In this document: in pieces, positions 23,205-32,874 of the stretch
Layout of the letters: each line of letters begins with the position of its first letter
How positions within the stretch are numbered: the stretch's first letter is position 1
Program-made: the position numbers and the translations under genes
NCBI RefSeq assembly: GCF_014356525.2
Contig: NC_052504.1
Location: 61,707,086-61,771,085 of the forward strand
Direction of reading: 5' to 3'
DNA from: Nilaparvata lugens
Taxonomy: Eukaryota > Arthropoda > Insecta > Hemiptera > Delphacidae
DNA: 64,000 bases
The notes under the pieces: generated by a model
The model's input: the letters and a program-made list of their open reading frames with translations, nothing else
Told to the model about the DNA's origin: nothing
Database searches by the model: none

Positions 23205-23458
23205 TTAAGGTGGGTACAGACTTTCGCTCTGCTCCGCAACCGAACGTCACTCCAGCAGAGCGATTGATGATCGACCGGGGAGCAACAGTGGTTCGACCGG
23301 GGAACGCGAGAAGATCTAACATCTTCCGTAACGTTCATGATGGGTGCGCGGGCGGAGCGACTGTGGTACGATGGAGGAACGAGGGCGGTACAAGGGCGGT
23401 TCGGAGTCGGAGCGTGCTCGGTGCGGGTTGGAAGTGCGTATATGTGTACGAAGCTTTA
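23205..23458 (+). mobile_element. GTGCGTAC-type MITE, copy 3
   Basis: It starts ttaaggtgggtacagact and ends tgtgtacgaagcttta. This is the longest and probably least-deleted copy of the family also present at 3736-3987 and 5671-5882. It keeps the caaccgaacgtcactccagc segment missing from copy 2. The 89-codon open frame inside it is also seen in copy 1, but it changes by indels between copies and has no known relatives that I recognise, so I do not call a gene. Confidence 0.8.
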
Positions 23459-23459
23459 G

Positions 23460-24556
23460 AATGACAAGCAGATTTGAACGGTGTTTCAAATAATAATAGA
23501 ATCACACGTGTACATTATGTCATTAAAACTGGTGCACACAAACCAATGTAGTTTGGGGTCGTAGATTTGAGATTTTGGGGAAGGGGTGCTCATTGGATGC
23601 AGACTGGTGGTTTGGAATGGGTCAATATCAAATTTTGGAGGAGGCTCCTATAAGAAGGTTAGCAGTGTTTGAAACGACTACTGGCGAAAGTCTTTGGGGT
23701 GGTGTGGATTGTTTGGTTACCCAAAAACAGAGAACGGCAATAGGATAACATTCAGTTGATTTATCCCACAAAGTTCCAGTAACATACCAACATTAAAGTT
23801 TTTTCTGGTTTTCCAGCTTTTTTCCAGTTCTCTTCCAATTCAATCGATGGAAATTCGGAGAACATTGTTGAAAAAACCTTATTGTGAACTAGTTTTTCAT
23901 ACGAATAATTTTCAAGGAAAGGTATCAATAATTTATTTATTGTCAACATAAAGTGAATCAATAATATGTTGAGATATATGAAGGCCCTATCATATATCAA
24001 CTACCTCTATGTCAAATATATTTCATATATCTTGAAAATTTGGCAGGTGTGGTTCTTTGAAAGTACTCAGGGATTATCAAAAGTGACATCAAATCGATAT
24101 TCATATGGCAGCGTTCCACCAGAAGCATCTTCAAAAGTGGTCCGCCCTTTTCTCTCTTAGCTGGTAAAATGCAATATTCACAATATCGAGTCCATGATAC
24201 ACTTGGTTCTGGAGGTACCTATCTTTGACAGCGAGCTGAGTTTCCACTCAGGAAATATTAGAGGTCTCACATGTCTTATTATCGGAAATTCTACTTATGA
24301 AACTTCCGTACGAGTTACAGTATTTTCAAGATCAGTTTCGTAGTGAAGGCGGTGAATAGGCTATAAATCTTGCTCAATTCATGTGATGGATAACCAACAA
24401 CCATCACTCTAATTTGTGTGCTCTGCAGACAATAAAAATTCCATCCATTGTCATTATGATATGTTATTTATATTGTTTTCTCGTTTCATAGATTTTGTAA
24501 CGTTATTTTCTCTATAACGTGTGCCCTGCTTGGCCGCAGTCGGTAGAGCAAATATT

Positions 24557-24594
<38 letters not shown>

Positions 24595-25370
24595 TTTGTG
24601 ATTCCTGAAAGGGCAATAGTACCAATTTCTTACCAGCTCTCCTAGGAGCTCAAACAGTTCTCTGCTTTCGCTGGCTGCAAACGTCGGCCGCTTCAACAGT
24701 TCACAGTTTTTGTGACTGATTTGGTGTACTCCACAAATATAGATGCAGTAGAGGTAGACAGATATAAGGGCTCTGATTATCGTACTAGACAATGCGGTAC
24801 CGCCACTAACGCCACCCGTCACCATTCGCCAAAGTGGTCAGCAATGAAAAATGTTACCGAGCGGAATCAAAGGCAATACTCTATCAGAATACCTTATAAA
24901 TTCTATTAATTTATGAAATTGCTGCAACTTAATACTATGACCGTTGAGTTTCTTCAAATCAGATGTGTTGGTACTGGATAATTTACATAAATCTCGGGAA
25001 CGTATTATTTCCAAAGACTTAACAATCACTGCTGTATATCGCTGATTTATACAACTTATTCGGTGAAGAATACAGTTAATTGATAATTTTAATACTAGGT
25101 CAATAATAATAATAATAGAATAGAATATAACAAGATTGGTCATGAATGGAGATAGGATAATAAATGAAAGGCACACCATTCAATGAACATAAAAACATAT
25201 AATTACATGAAAAAATCAACAAGCAATGAATAAAAAGTATAGAGCAACAAATATAAAAATAATATGAGAATAAATATTTTTCACGGTAATTCATGGAACG
25301 AAGCTCATACCATAGCTGAAAATAATATGCTTTTAATTAAGAAGTGGTTAGATAAGAATACCTTAAGTTA
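23460..25370. other. No gene recognised; (AT)n tract
   Basis: An (AT)n microsatellite lies at about 24559-24589. Around it, 24454-24840 is slightly GC-richer, and a reverse-strand 123-codon frame runs through the microsatellite. The part before the tract (RPTFAASESRELFELLGELV) could be a decayed protein fragment, but I cannot place it. Positions 25095-25120 hold a short (AAT)n tract. Confidence 0.35.
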
Positions 25371-25375
25371 AAATA

Positions 25376-26505
25376 TTGAAAAAACTAATTACTCTACAAA
25401 TGAAGAGTTTACTCATTTCAATAACTTTCTGTGCAAATAGAGTAGGACAGCCTAACGAGAATCAAGATTTGAGACTCCATTCTCAGTGCAATTTAAACTT
25501 GGGTAATTGTGATTGTCCCACCATTAAAAAAGTCAATAATACTAAGTATTTGGGAATTATAATTGATGGAAACCTTAAATGGGATGTTCATATTAAATAC
25601 ATATGTAGAAAAATTAGATATTTATCTTTTAAATTTTATCAAGTTAACAGATTTCTTAATAAGAACCACCTGAAAATGATGTAGGCCTATCATGCTCTAG
25701 TCGAGTCAATTCTGCAGTATGGCATAGTTGTTTGGGGAGGCTGTTTCAACTGTCATATTGCTGAATTATTTGTAGCACAAAAACTGATAATTAAAACTAT
25801 ATTAAGCAAACCCAGGCTCTATCCAACGGATATGGTTTTTAGTGATTTTGAGGTCATGACTATACGTCAATTATACATAAAAACTGTAATTGAGTACTTA
25901 ATAAATATAGATCCGATTTTCCTCTCACAATAAACTCTACTCTTAATTATTATAATCTAAGGGCCACTGCTAACAAATATGTAATCTATAACACTGATAT
26001 TGAATGTATAAGGAGGCAATTAATTTAATAGGTACTAAAATAATAAACCTCATTCCAAATCACTTTCTCATGGACAATAAGATCAGTGGAAAAATTAAAC
26101 TGGATATAAAAAACTGGACATACAGTAATTTCTTCTCCCATTTAGATATATGACTCCAGCATTGTTTTTTCATCAGTTTTTTTCTTTTTTTCAGTGGACT
26201 CGCTTACCTTTATTTTGAGTACCTATTCCTCTGTTTTCTTCCTTCCCCCCATTTCTCCCTTCCTTTCTTTTCCTCATTACTTCTCTTCTCTTCTTTGCCT
26301 GCCTATTACATGGGAAACCATAGTTGGCTAGGTACCTTCCTCTCTTTTTTTTTCTCTTCTCCAACACACCCAAACACTAAGCCCATTGTTTTTTTATATT
26401 TGTAGCATTTTATTGTGTTTTATTTGTTTCGTAAATCTTTGTAATTTTGTTTTGTCTTGTTTTGTGTGTTTTTAATAAATTGAAATTGAAATTGAAATTG
26501 AATAT
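25376..26505 (+). pseudogene. 5'-truncated CR1/Jockey-group LINE 3' end
   Basis: The plus strand encodes the thumb and C-terminal part of a LINE reverse transcriptase. NTKYLGIIIDGNLKWDVHI (about 25535-25595) is the conserved 'YLG..ID..L.W..HI' block. An in-frame TAG follows at 25682, after which ALVESILQYGIVVWGG continues in the same frame, and a TIRQLYIK block lies near 25860. The frame then decays but ends with a typical NFFSHLDI-like C-terminus near 26150. After an AT- and pyrimidine-rich 3' UTR, the element ends with aataaa followed by a (TTGAAA)n tail at about 26474-26502. The catalytic core is absent, so this is a dead 5'-truncated insertion. Confidence 0.85.
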
Positions 26506-27680
26506 ATTTTTAATATAAGAGGAAGCTTTGTATATCCTATATATTGAAATATTACAGTAGATGATAATATCTAATATCTATTCATTCCTATTAAGCACAA
26601 TGACTTGGATAGTTTTGCAAGAGAAACCAATGCAGAAGGTACGGTAGCATAAGCTTGTGCTCAAGTATTAATAATAATTGTTCTGCAACTGTGAGTTTAT
26701 AATCTGCAAATCAGTAGAAACACACGTGTGCTATGATTATTGATATAATTTCTCAGTTTCCTTGTAATACACTGATATTAATATTAACTACCCAAACATC
26801 AACACTGGAACTGTATTTTTCATTATTTATAAAATTAAGTTTGTAATTAAACCAAATTCGTTCTTTGCTGAAGAAACAGAAAGCTATAAACATCTTACAG
26901 CTTAGCATTCATTAATGCATTTAAATTCACACGAAACTCTAAGAATTGGTTGAAGAATTCTCTTACCAATGATAAGACAAATTTTTAAATTGGTACTGAC
27001 TACATTCAATTTCTGACATTGGTATGGAACATGAGAGTAAAACATTTTTGAAGAACCTAATTGATAACAATAATCTATTTTAAGTTATTCACAATACGTA
27101 TTCATGACAATAGTCTCATTTCAATTCCATTACAACATTCACTCTTCAAAATTATACTATACTTAGATTAAACAATAGCATCTAGAACACATGCTGAGAT
27201 ATAATAGTGCATAATTCAATTCTTTGGAAGCTCACTCAACTTTATCACAATTCATTTGATGCCTTACAACTCATTGGTGAAATTTGGTGTTATCCTGCTA
27301 TATTGACATGATAAGAAGTGATACTTAGTGATGTTTGAGATACGATTTTCATTACAACCGTTTAAAAGTTGCTGTATTAAGTTGACCCAACCAAATTTGA
27401 TTTGTTCGAAAAAGAGTTGAAATAAAGACTGGTGCAACGACAAACTATTAGAGATCAGCAATTAAATTTAAGCTATCATTTGAATACAAAATGCAAACAA
27501 TTAAGGACAACATTGAAGCTGTTTAGTTATTTAAAAATGAAGTATTTCAGTAGAAGACTGATAGAAGGCGCAAACTGAACTGGCCAAGCATACAACGATG
27601 GAACAAACACGTGGTAAGCTTGCGCTCTCAATCAATGCAAAATCAATTCGATCAGCTAATTGATGAAATTGTTTTAAGCT
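26506..27680. other. No gene recognised
   Basis: AT-rich, unique-looking sequence with only chance-length frames. Confidence 0.35.
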
Positions 27681-28039
27681 TTCCAATGATTACAACATAT
27701 GTTAGAATATCATGTGTCAATTATCTCAGTTCCATATGGAGTTCACCTCACCATTATCACGTACACCCTGAGTAGCTTCAGAGGTGGGTGATTGATACCC
27801 AGGTGTTGCTCCAAGATGACTTCGCTCAGTCGTAATGTGGGCGGGGAAAGAAGGCAAGTCGAAATTCTTCTTCCTTCTTCTTTGTGCCTCAGCTGGCGTG
27901 AACAGCACCTCCTGGTGCTTCTGACGGTGTGAAGGTCGCTCTCTTTTCTGATGACACCACTTTGATGTAATTTTGTATTGGCCTTACGGCCTCGGTTCCG
28001 CTCCAGTGGAGTAGGAAGAGGAAGGATAGACAGGATAGG

Positions 28040-28681
28040 GATGGCAGACAACGGTCCGCTGTGCCCTGGGGAGATGGAAGAACAGTGAAGTAGGGAGAGG
28101 AAGGATAGACAGGATAGGGACGGCAGACAACGGTCGGCTGTGCCCTGGGGAGATGGAGGAATAGGGACGGCAGACAACGGTCCACTGTGCCCTGGGGAGA
28201 AGGAAGAATAGGGATGGCAGACAACGGTCCGCTGTGCCCTGGGGAGATGGAAGAATAGGGACGGCAGACAACGGTCCGCTGTGCCCTGGGGAGATGGAAA
28301 GATAGGGACGGCAGACAACGGTCTGCTGTGCCCTGGGGAGATGGAAAGATAGGGACGGCAGACAACGGTCCACTGTGCCCTGGGGAAATGGAAGGATAGG
28401 GACGGCAGACAACGGTCCGCTGTGCCCTGGGGAAATGGAAGGACAGGGACGGCAGACAACGGTCCGCTGTGCCCTGGGGAAATGGAAGGACAGGGACGGC
28501 AGACAACGGTCCGCTGTGCCCTGGGGAGAAGGAAGAATAGGGATGGCAGACAACGGTCCGCTGTGCCCTGGGGAAATGGAAGGACAGGGATGGCAGACAA
28601 TGGTCTGCTGTGCCCTGGGGGAATGGAATGACAGGGATGGCAGACAACGGTCCGCTGTGCCCTGGGGAGATGGAAGGTTAG
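28040..28681. repeat. 47-bp minisatellite, about 13 units
   Basis: The phrase gcagacaacggtccgctgtg recurs at 28123, 28170, 28217 and every 47 bp to 28640, with one additional offset unit at 28046. Units differ at a few positions (gagatggaagaat or gaaatggaaggac variants). Because 47 is not a multiple of 3 and the unit lacks stops in these frames, each of three reverse-strand frames stays open for 250-340 codons with the same phase-shifted peptide text. These frames should not be annotated as genes. Confidence 0.97.
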
Positions 28682-28806
28682 GGACGTACGGCAGCCAATG
28701 GGCTGCTGTACAAGGACAGGAGGTCGGGGACGTACGGCAGCCAATGGGCCGCTGTACAAGGACAGGAGGTCGGGGACGTACGGCGGCTAACGGGCCGCTG
28801 TACAAG
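28682..28806. repeat. 46-bp tandem repeat, 3 units
   Basis: Units at 28691, 28737 and 28783 (gcagccaatgggctgctgta and variants) are spaced exactly 46 bp apart. The unit shares the acggcag...gctgt framework with the adjoining 47-bp minisatellite but has a different second half (caaggacaggaggtcgggg). The two arrays look like relatives that diverged and were amplified separately. Confidence 0.93.
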
Positions 28807-29529
28807 GAGCAGGAAAGTTGTTAGCGGAATGCTGTGGTCTGGGGCTCGTCCGGCGTTTAAATACTCCCCCAAAGTGAAGGGGATGGGGTTGCGCCGCCGC
28901 CAGAGGTGGTGGAAATCGTCTCGATGCGCGGAAGAATGTGCGTCATCGGTACCTTCCTTATCTCTGTGGTCGGCTAGCTTTGCTGATAGCCGAGCGTCTT
29001 TCAATAATATTATTAATTATTTTGCAATATTTTCCCGTCACAATTCTACTTTGTGACACCATAAGCTTATAGGATCCTTTTTCATCCTTTGAAATCCTTA
29101 GAGGCAAAATATCTCAAAATCCGTTCTTAGTGTGCATCTAGCATGTTTGAAGAATATTTGTGCAAAGTTTTAAGTCTGTAGGCCAATTAGTTTGAGCAGT
29201 AGTGAGATTTTACATGAAAATTTTCGAAAAATGCCCTCTCCTGGACCCCCCTGTGCTCCTGATCGAAATTTTTCTGCATAGATCTAATTTTTTTCGTACC
29301 TGAACGAAAAAATTCCTCATGACTTTGCTCTTTGCTGTGTAATGAACGGTTAAAAAGTGACAATTTTGTGGGGCCTAGCTCCCTCAGGGGGGGGGCGATT
29401 TCTGAAAATCCTTTTGTAGTGGATGTTTTGAGGCTACAATAAACAATTGTGCGAAATTTCAAGTTTTTAGGCTTGGTAGTTTGGGCTGTGGTGTGATTTC
29501 AGTTTGTCGGGGCTTAGCCTTTTAGATAT

Positions 29530-29533
29530 AGGT

Positions 29534-29566
<33 letters not shown>

Positions 29567-29610
29567 AGAAGAAAAAGAGAAGAAGAAAAAGAAAAGAAGA
29601 AGAAGATAGA
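29530..29610. repeat. (GAA)n microsatellite
   Basis: A purine-only tract of gaa/aga units with interruptions. It begins within a few bases of the end of repeat C. Confidence 0.9.
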
Positions 29611-29659
29611 TTATTATGTTGCTTTGGCCTGTGATCTGTATAAATGTCCTGTAACAACT

Positions 29660-29970
29660 AAAGGTGCGTCCACACATGCCGAACCGAACCTCGAACCGCG
29701 CAGCAAACCGTGCATTCCTCCGAACATCTTGCCCTTCAACGAACATGAGCATATGTTTCATGATGTTAAAAATCAGCTGTTAATCATTCGCCGTACCGCA
29801 CTCCGAACCATTCGCCGTGCCGCTTGCCACTGTTCTAACTGCTCGCTCCCCTCACTCCGAACGCTGAACTTTCCAGCCAATCAGAGCCCTCGTTACAATT
29901 CGCCGTGCAGCTCGCTCCACAATATTTTGGCTATCCATCCATCACAAGTGGAAAACATGCGAACATGAAT
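29660..29970 (+). mobile_element. One end of a GTGCGTCC-type MITE, partial
   Basis: The start, taaaggtgcgtccacacatg, is close to the left ends of the other aaggtgcgtac elements in this window. The interior is rich in repeated cgaac/cgccgt words (ccgaaccg, cgccgtaccgc, cgccgtgccgc). No matching right end was found nearby, so this is a truncated or diverged copy. Confidence 0.45.
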
Positions 29971-29974
29971 ACAG

Positions 29975-31116
29975 AAGTGGGGGCAATTTTTTATTTGATT
30001 AAATTCATGGAGGTTGGCAGGACTGGTCTGCCGGTGATGGTTTGTGGTGAAGTTACTCTCAATTTTCTCTTGTAATAAATAATTATTTCTTACCTGCTGT
30101 GTTCCGAGTTAAGTGCTAGTGTGGTGCGAGAGTGTGGTTAATTTGGAAAGGTATTAATTTTCTCTCCTGCTCACTCTTGAATCTTAAAGTGATTCGCTAA
30201 TTAATTTTGCTAATCATAACTTCAATTCACACTATCCAATAACAAGAATTCTATTTTCAACAATCCTCTGCGCGGGAAAAGAGCCTGCTGTTTCTGTTTC
30301 TACTGATAACAGCTCTGAACTTTCAACATCTGTAAACTCCACTGATATAGTCAGCCGAGCTCATAAACAATTATAATCAGTTAGAGTGATAAATAACTTA
30401 CGATTTCATTTCTTCTCGATTCATTCGTCTCCCTATCTTATATCAATTTATTATCTCCACATCCAGTAAGATATACCTTTTAAACCTCTTATCAGGAGCT
30501 TCCTTTCACCTCGCCGTGCTCGCTCTCTCGGCGATCTTCGTTTCCCCTCCTCCCCGTTCTCCTCTAATCGCTGCGTCCTCTCCAAAAATATAAAAATCCA
30601 ATTTTCTTCTATATTTATTGGAGTAAATCTTACTCTTTTGTAAACTTGGATTACAATAATAACTTCTGAACATTCATAATACAAATATTATTCTCATTTG
30701 GCGAATTAATTAATAACAAAATCAATGCACTTGTATTTCATCTACAACCGATGTGATTACCAGCCAGAGATTTCTATGAGCAGTGATTGTGGGATAGACT
30801 ACCAGTTAGACAACTACTTATCTACCTGTTGATTCCATGTGCTACGCTTATCGCTCTAAATACAGACTTGGATTCTTCGCACTTGTTACCTGAATCTGAA
30901 CTATATTGAACTTTAAACGATTACTTTTAATTGTCTTTCATCTATCCTAAATCTCATAACATCTTTTCTTTTCCGGACAGATCTCTTTCTTTCTTTTGAG
31001 CTGTATTTGCGATTCTTAACATTTGTCATATCTCATGTATTACAATGGCGTTCTTTTACTTTGAATAAGATCTTTTGTTTCCATAAACTTAAAATTGTAA
31101 ATTGGTGAATTCTAGG
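29975..31116. other. Possible 5' UTR of the downstream LINE
   Basis: No coding sequence is visible before the ORF1 start at 31117. The first base of the LINE could not be determined. Part of this stretch, probably the pyrimidine-rich 30960-31116, may belong to the LINE, and the rest is unplaced AT-rich DNA. Confidence 0.3.
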
Positions 31117-32874
31117 ATGTCCAGCTTGAAAATAACGCAAACCTCTAAGGATAATCCAAAACTTCTTTACGATGGCTTCTCTTATAGAAAAGGTAGGGAA
31201 ATGGCCACAGGGCTGCAGGTCTCATGGAGATGTTTGTTCAAAAATTGTAATGCTTCCCTAAAAACTAATGCTAGCATCGATAAAATCACTAGCAAAGTAT
31301 TAGCAAAACATAATCATCCCTCAGTTACTCATCAGACATCCTTTAATGTGGAGGATGAGAATGATGAGCAAAGCTCTTGTTTAAAAGAAACGATCAATCA
31401 ATCACCTACGCCATCATTAACAGAAAGCTCAATATATGAGCCTGAAGGAAATAATACAGGGTTTTGTTCCACACCGGTGCAAGTTCTTGAACAGGAGAAA
31501 TCCAATGTCAACGAGTTGTCTTCTTCACTGGTCGTACATACAGACGATGGTAACCAGGATTGTGAAAACGCCGCTCTTAGAGACGAACTTAAGAAGCTAA
31601 GAACAGAATGGGAGGCGGCAGTTAATAGGTCAATCGAGAACGATATTAAATTATTGAATCTTGCCGATAAATCTACCGCGGAGACTGGCGTCCAGACTGA
31701 GACAGAGAGCAGGATTGCTGACACAAATGAACCTGTAAATTGTTTATCAGGAGAGGAGGCTCCATCGGAGGCTGAGCAGCAAATGGAGGCTGTCCCCTAT
31801 GGAATTATACAGGATTTGAAGGAAACTATTAACAAACTCAAAGAGGATAATAAAACTTTTACAGAAAAAATTCTACTGATGTCTACTTCAATAGAAGCTC
31901 TTGAGGCTGACAACTTGTTGCTCAGGAATGAGAAAATTTTAGAGAGGATAGAGACTGACAAATGGAGAGCTAGGTATGACGAGTTGTACATTAAATCAAG
32001 TGATAATCCCATGAATGATTCGTCGAGCATTGGAAACAATCGAGGAGGAGCTACTCCAGCTCCTGGGAGTCTCTCCAGCTCTTTTGCGACTTCTAGGAAG
32101 GGATGTGAGGTGTTGACTGAGTGTGAAGAAGCGGACGAGGCGCAGCTCCATATGATTAGTATCTCGCAAAATAGAAGAAGTTTATTCAATGTGTCAAACT
32201 CACGTCCGGATCAGGCCAAAGTTCATCGTCTTGTGAAAAACCGGGTTAGAGACTTCAAAAATTCAAGTTTCTTGTCTCACAAAACTACGTCACCCCCAGT
32301 AGCAATTAGAAACAGCTCAAGTCAAATAAATTTTGAGAAAATAACAATATTTGCGGACAGTCATGGTAAAAATATAGTGAATCTCACGGCAAAAAGAGAA
32401 GACTGTAAGGTGACAGGAATGATAAAACCAGGTGCTAAATTCGAAGATGTTGCTTCAAGCTGTGAGCATGAGAGCAAAAATATGTCAGATCGCGACTTGG
32501 TCGTCCTGATGGGAGGAGGAAATGATATGGAAAAATTTGGTGCAGAAAAATTTCTAAGTTCTTTAAAAAAATGCTTATATGACCTGTCGCATGTGAATAT
32601 CATACTCATGAATGTGCCTCGTAGATATGATCTTCCAATTTCTTCTAACATTCATCATCAAATAGAGAGAACAAACTTAGAGATAGCTAGAATTTGTCGA
32701 CAATTCAAAAATGTTAGGCTTTTAGATATTAGTAACATAGGTCGGCGTTTCCATACACGACACGGGCTACACCTCAACTCGCTGGGAAAGCGCTACATAT
32801 CTGATTTTATAAGTGAAGCATCCATGCAGGCAATCAATGAAGTGGAAGATTCAATACCTTTAAACTTGAAATAA
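31117..32874 (+). CDS. LINE ORF1: FLYWCH finger, coiled coil, SGNH-like domain
   Basis: Intact frame of 585 codons. I take the ATG at 31117 because the longer frame begins with a non-ATG codon. Residues 15-67 fit a FLYWCH zinc finger: YDGFSYRKGR, then WRC at 37-39, C44 and a KHNH ending (H65, H67). Residues about 155-175 and 235-295 are charged heptad-like coiled coil, as expected for ORF1 proteins that form multimers on RNA. Residues about 407-570 resemble an SGNH/GDSL hydrolase: FADSHG with candidate nucleophile S415, PGAKFEDV, MGGGND (N469, D470) and HGLHLN with H552. The usual Asp three residues before the catalytic His is H549 here. Such esterase domains occur in ORF1 of CR1/L2-type LINEs. 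The likely role is binding element RNA; enzymatic activity is unproven. Confidence 0.85.
   Translation: MSSLKITQTSKDNPKLLYDGFSYRKGREMATGLQVSWRCLFKNCNASLKTNASIDKITSKVLAKHNHPSVTHQTSFNVEDENDEQSSCLKETINQSPTPSLTESSIYEPEGNNTGFCSTPVQVLEQEKSNVNELSSSLVVHTDDGNQDCENAALRDELKKLRTEWEAAVNRSIENDIKLLNLADKSTAETGVQTETESRIADTNEPVNCLSGEEAPSEAEQQMEAVPYGIIQDLKETINKLKEDNKTFTEKILLMSTSIEALEADNLLLRNEKILERIETDKWRARYDELYIKSSDNPMNDSSSIGNNRGGATPAPGSLSSSFATSRKGCEVLTECEEADEAQLHMISISQNRRSLFNVSNSRPDQAKVHRLVKNRVRDFKNSSFLSHKTTSPPVAIRNSSSQINFEKITIFADSHGKNIVNLTAKREDCKVTGMIKPGAKFEDVASSCEHESKNMSDRDLVVLMGGGNDMEKFGAEKFLSSLKKCLYDLSHVNIILMNVPRRYDLPISSNIHHQIERTNLEIARICRQFKNVRLLDISNIGRRFHTRHGLHLNSLGKRYISDFISEASMQAINEVEDSIPLNLK

Larger units (their letters stand above)
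27755..29056. mobile_element. GC-rich 1.3-kb insertion carrying a minisatellite
   Basis: Compared with repeat C copy 2, this stretch is extra. It is bounded by caccat at 27749-27754 and 29057-29062. It is much richer in GC than its surroundings. The middle is a minisatellite array (28040-28806). The left arm (27770-28030) and right arm (28807-29056) are single-copy. The right arm contains a tttaaatactc TATA-like motif at about 28857. I see no transposase, LTR pair or poly(A) tail, so the class is unresolved; a long terminal repeat or a non-autonomous DNA element are both possible. Confidence 0.5.
27681..29535. repeat. Dispersed repeat C, copy 1 (split by an insertion)
   Basis: The blocks 27681-27754 and 29061-29535 match the continuous segment 37349-37915 in the same orientation. 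Shared text includes ccaatgattacaacatatgt, ttgaagaatatttgtgcaaa and gtcggggcttagcctttta. The gap is a 1.3-kb insertion (27755-29056) flanked by a candidate 6-bp duplication. The wording of the repeat (recurring 'caagtctgtaggacaattag' phrases) resembles other short non-autonomous elements here, but the class is unknown. Confidence 0.75.

Noticed and set aside
26191..26373. Basic Lys/Arg-rich 60-codon reverse frame
   Set aside because: It is the complement of the pyrimidine-rich 3' UTR of the LINE relic.
27743..28805. Three overlapping reverse-strand frames of 250-340 codons
   Set aside because: They read through the 47-bp minisatellite; a unit that is not a multiple of three opens all frames with the same repeated text.
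28375..28824. 149-codon forward frame with Gly/Arg/Asp repeats
   Set aside because: It is another frame of the same minisatellite arrays.
29504..29968. 154-codon frame with a long Arg/Lys run
   Set aside because: The run is a translated (GAA)n microsatellite and the rest lies in a MITE fragment.
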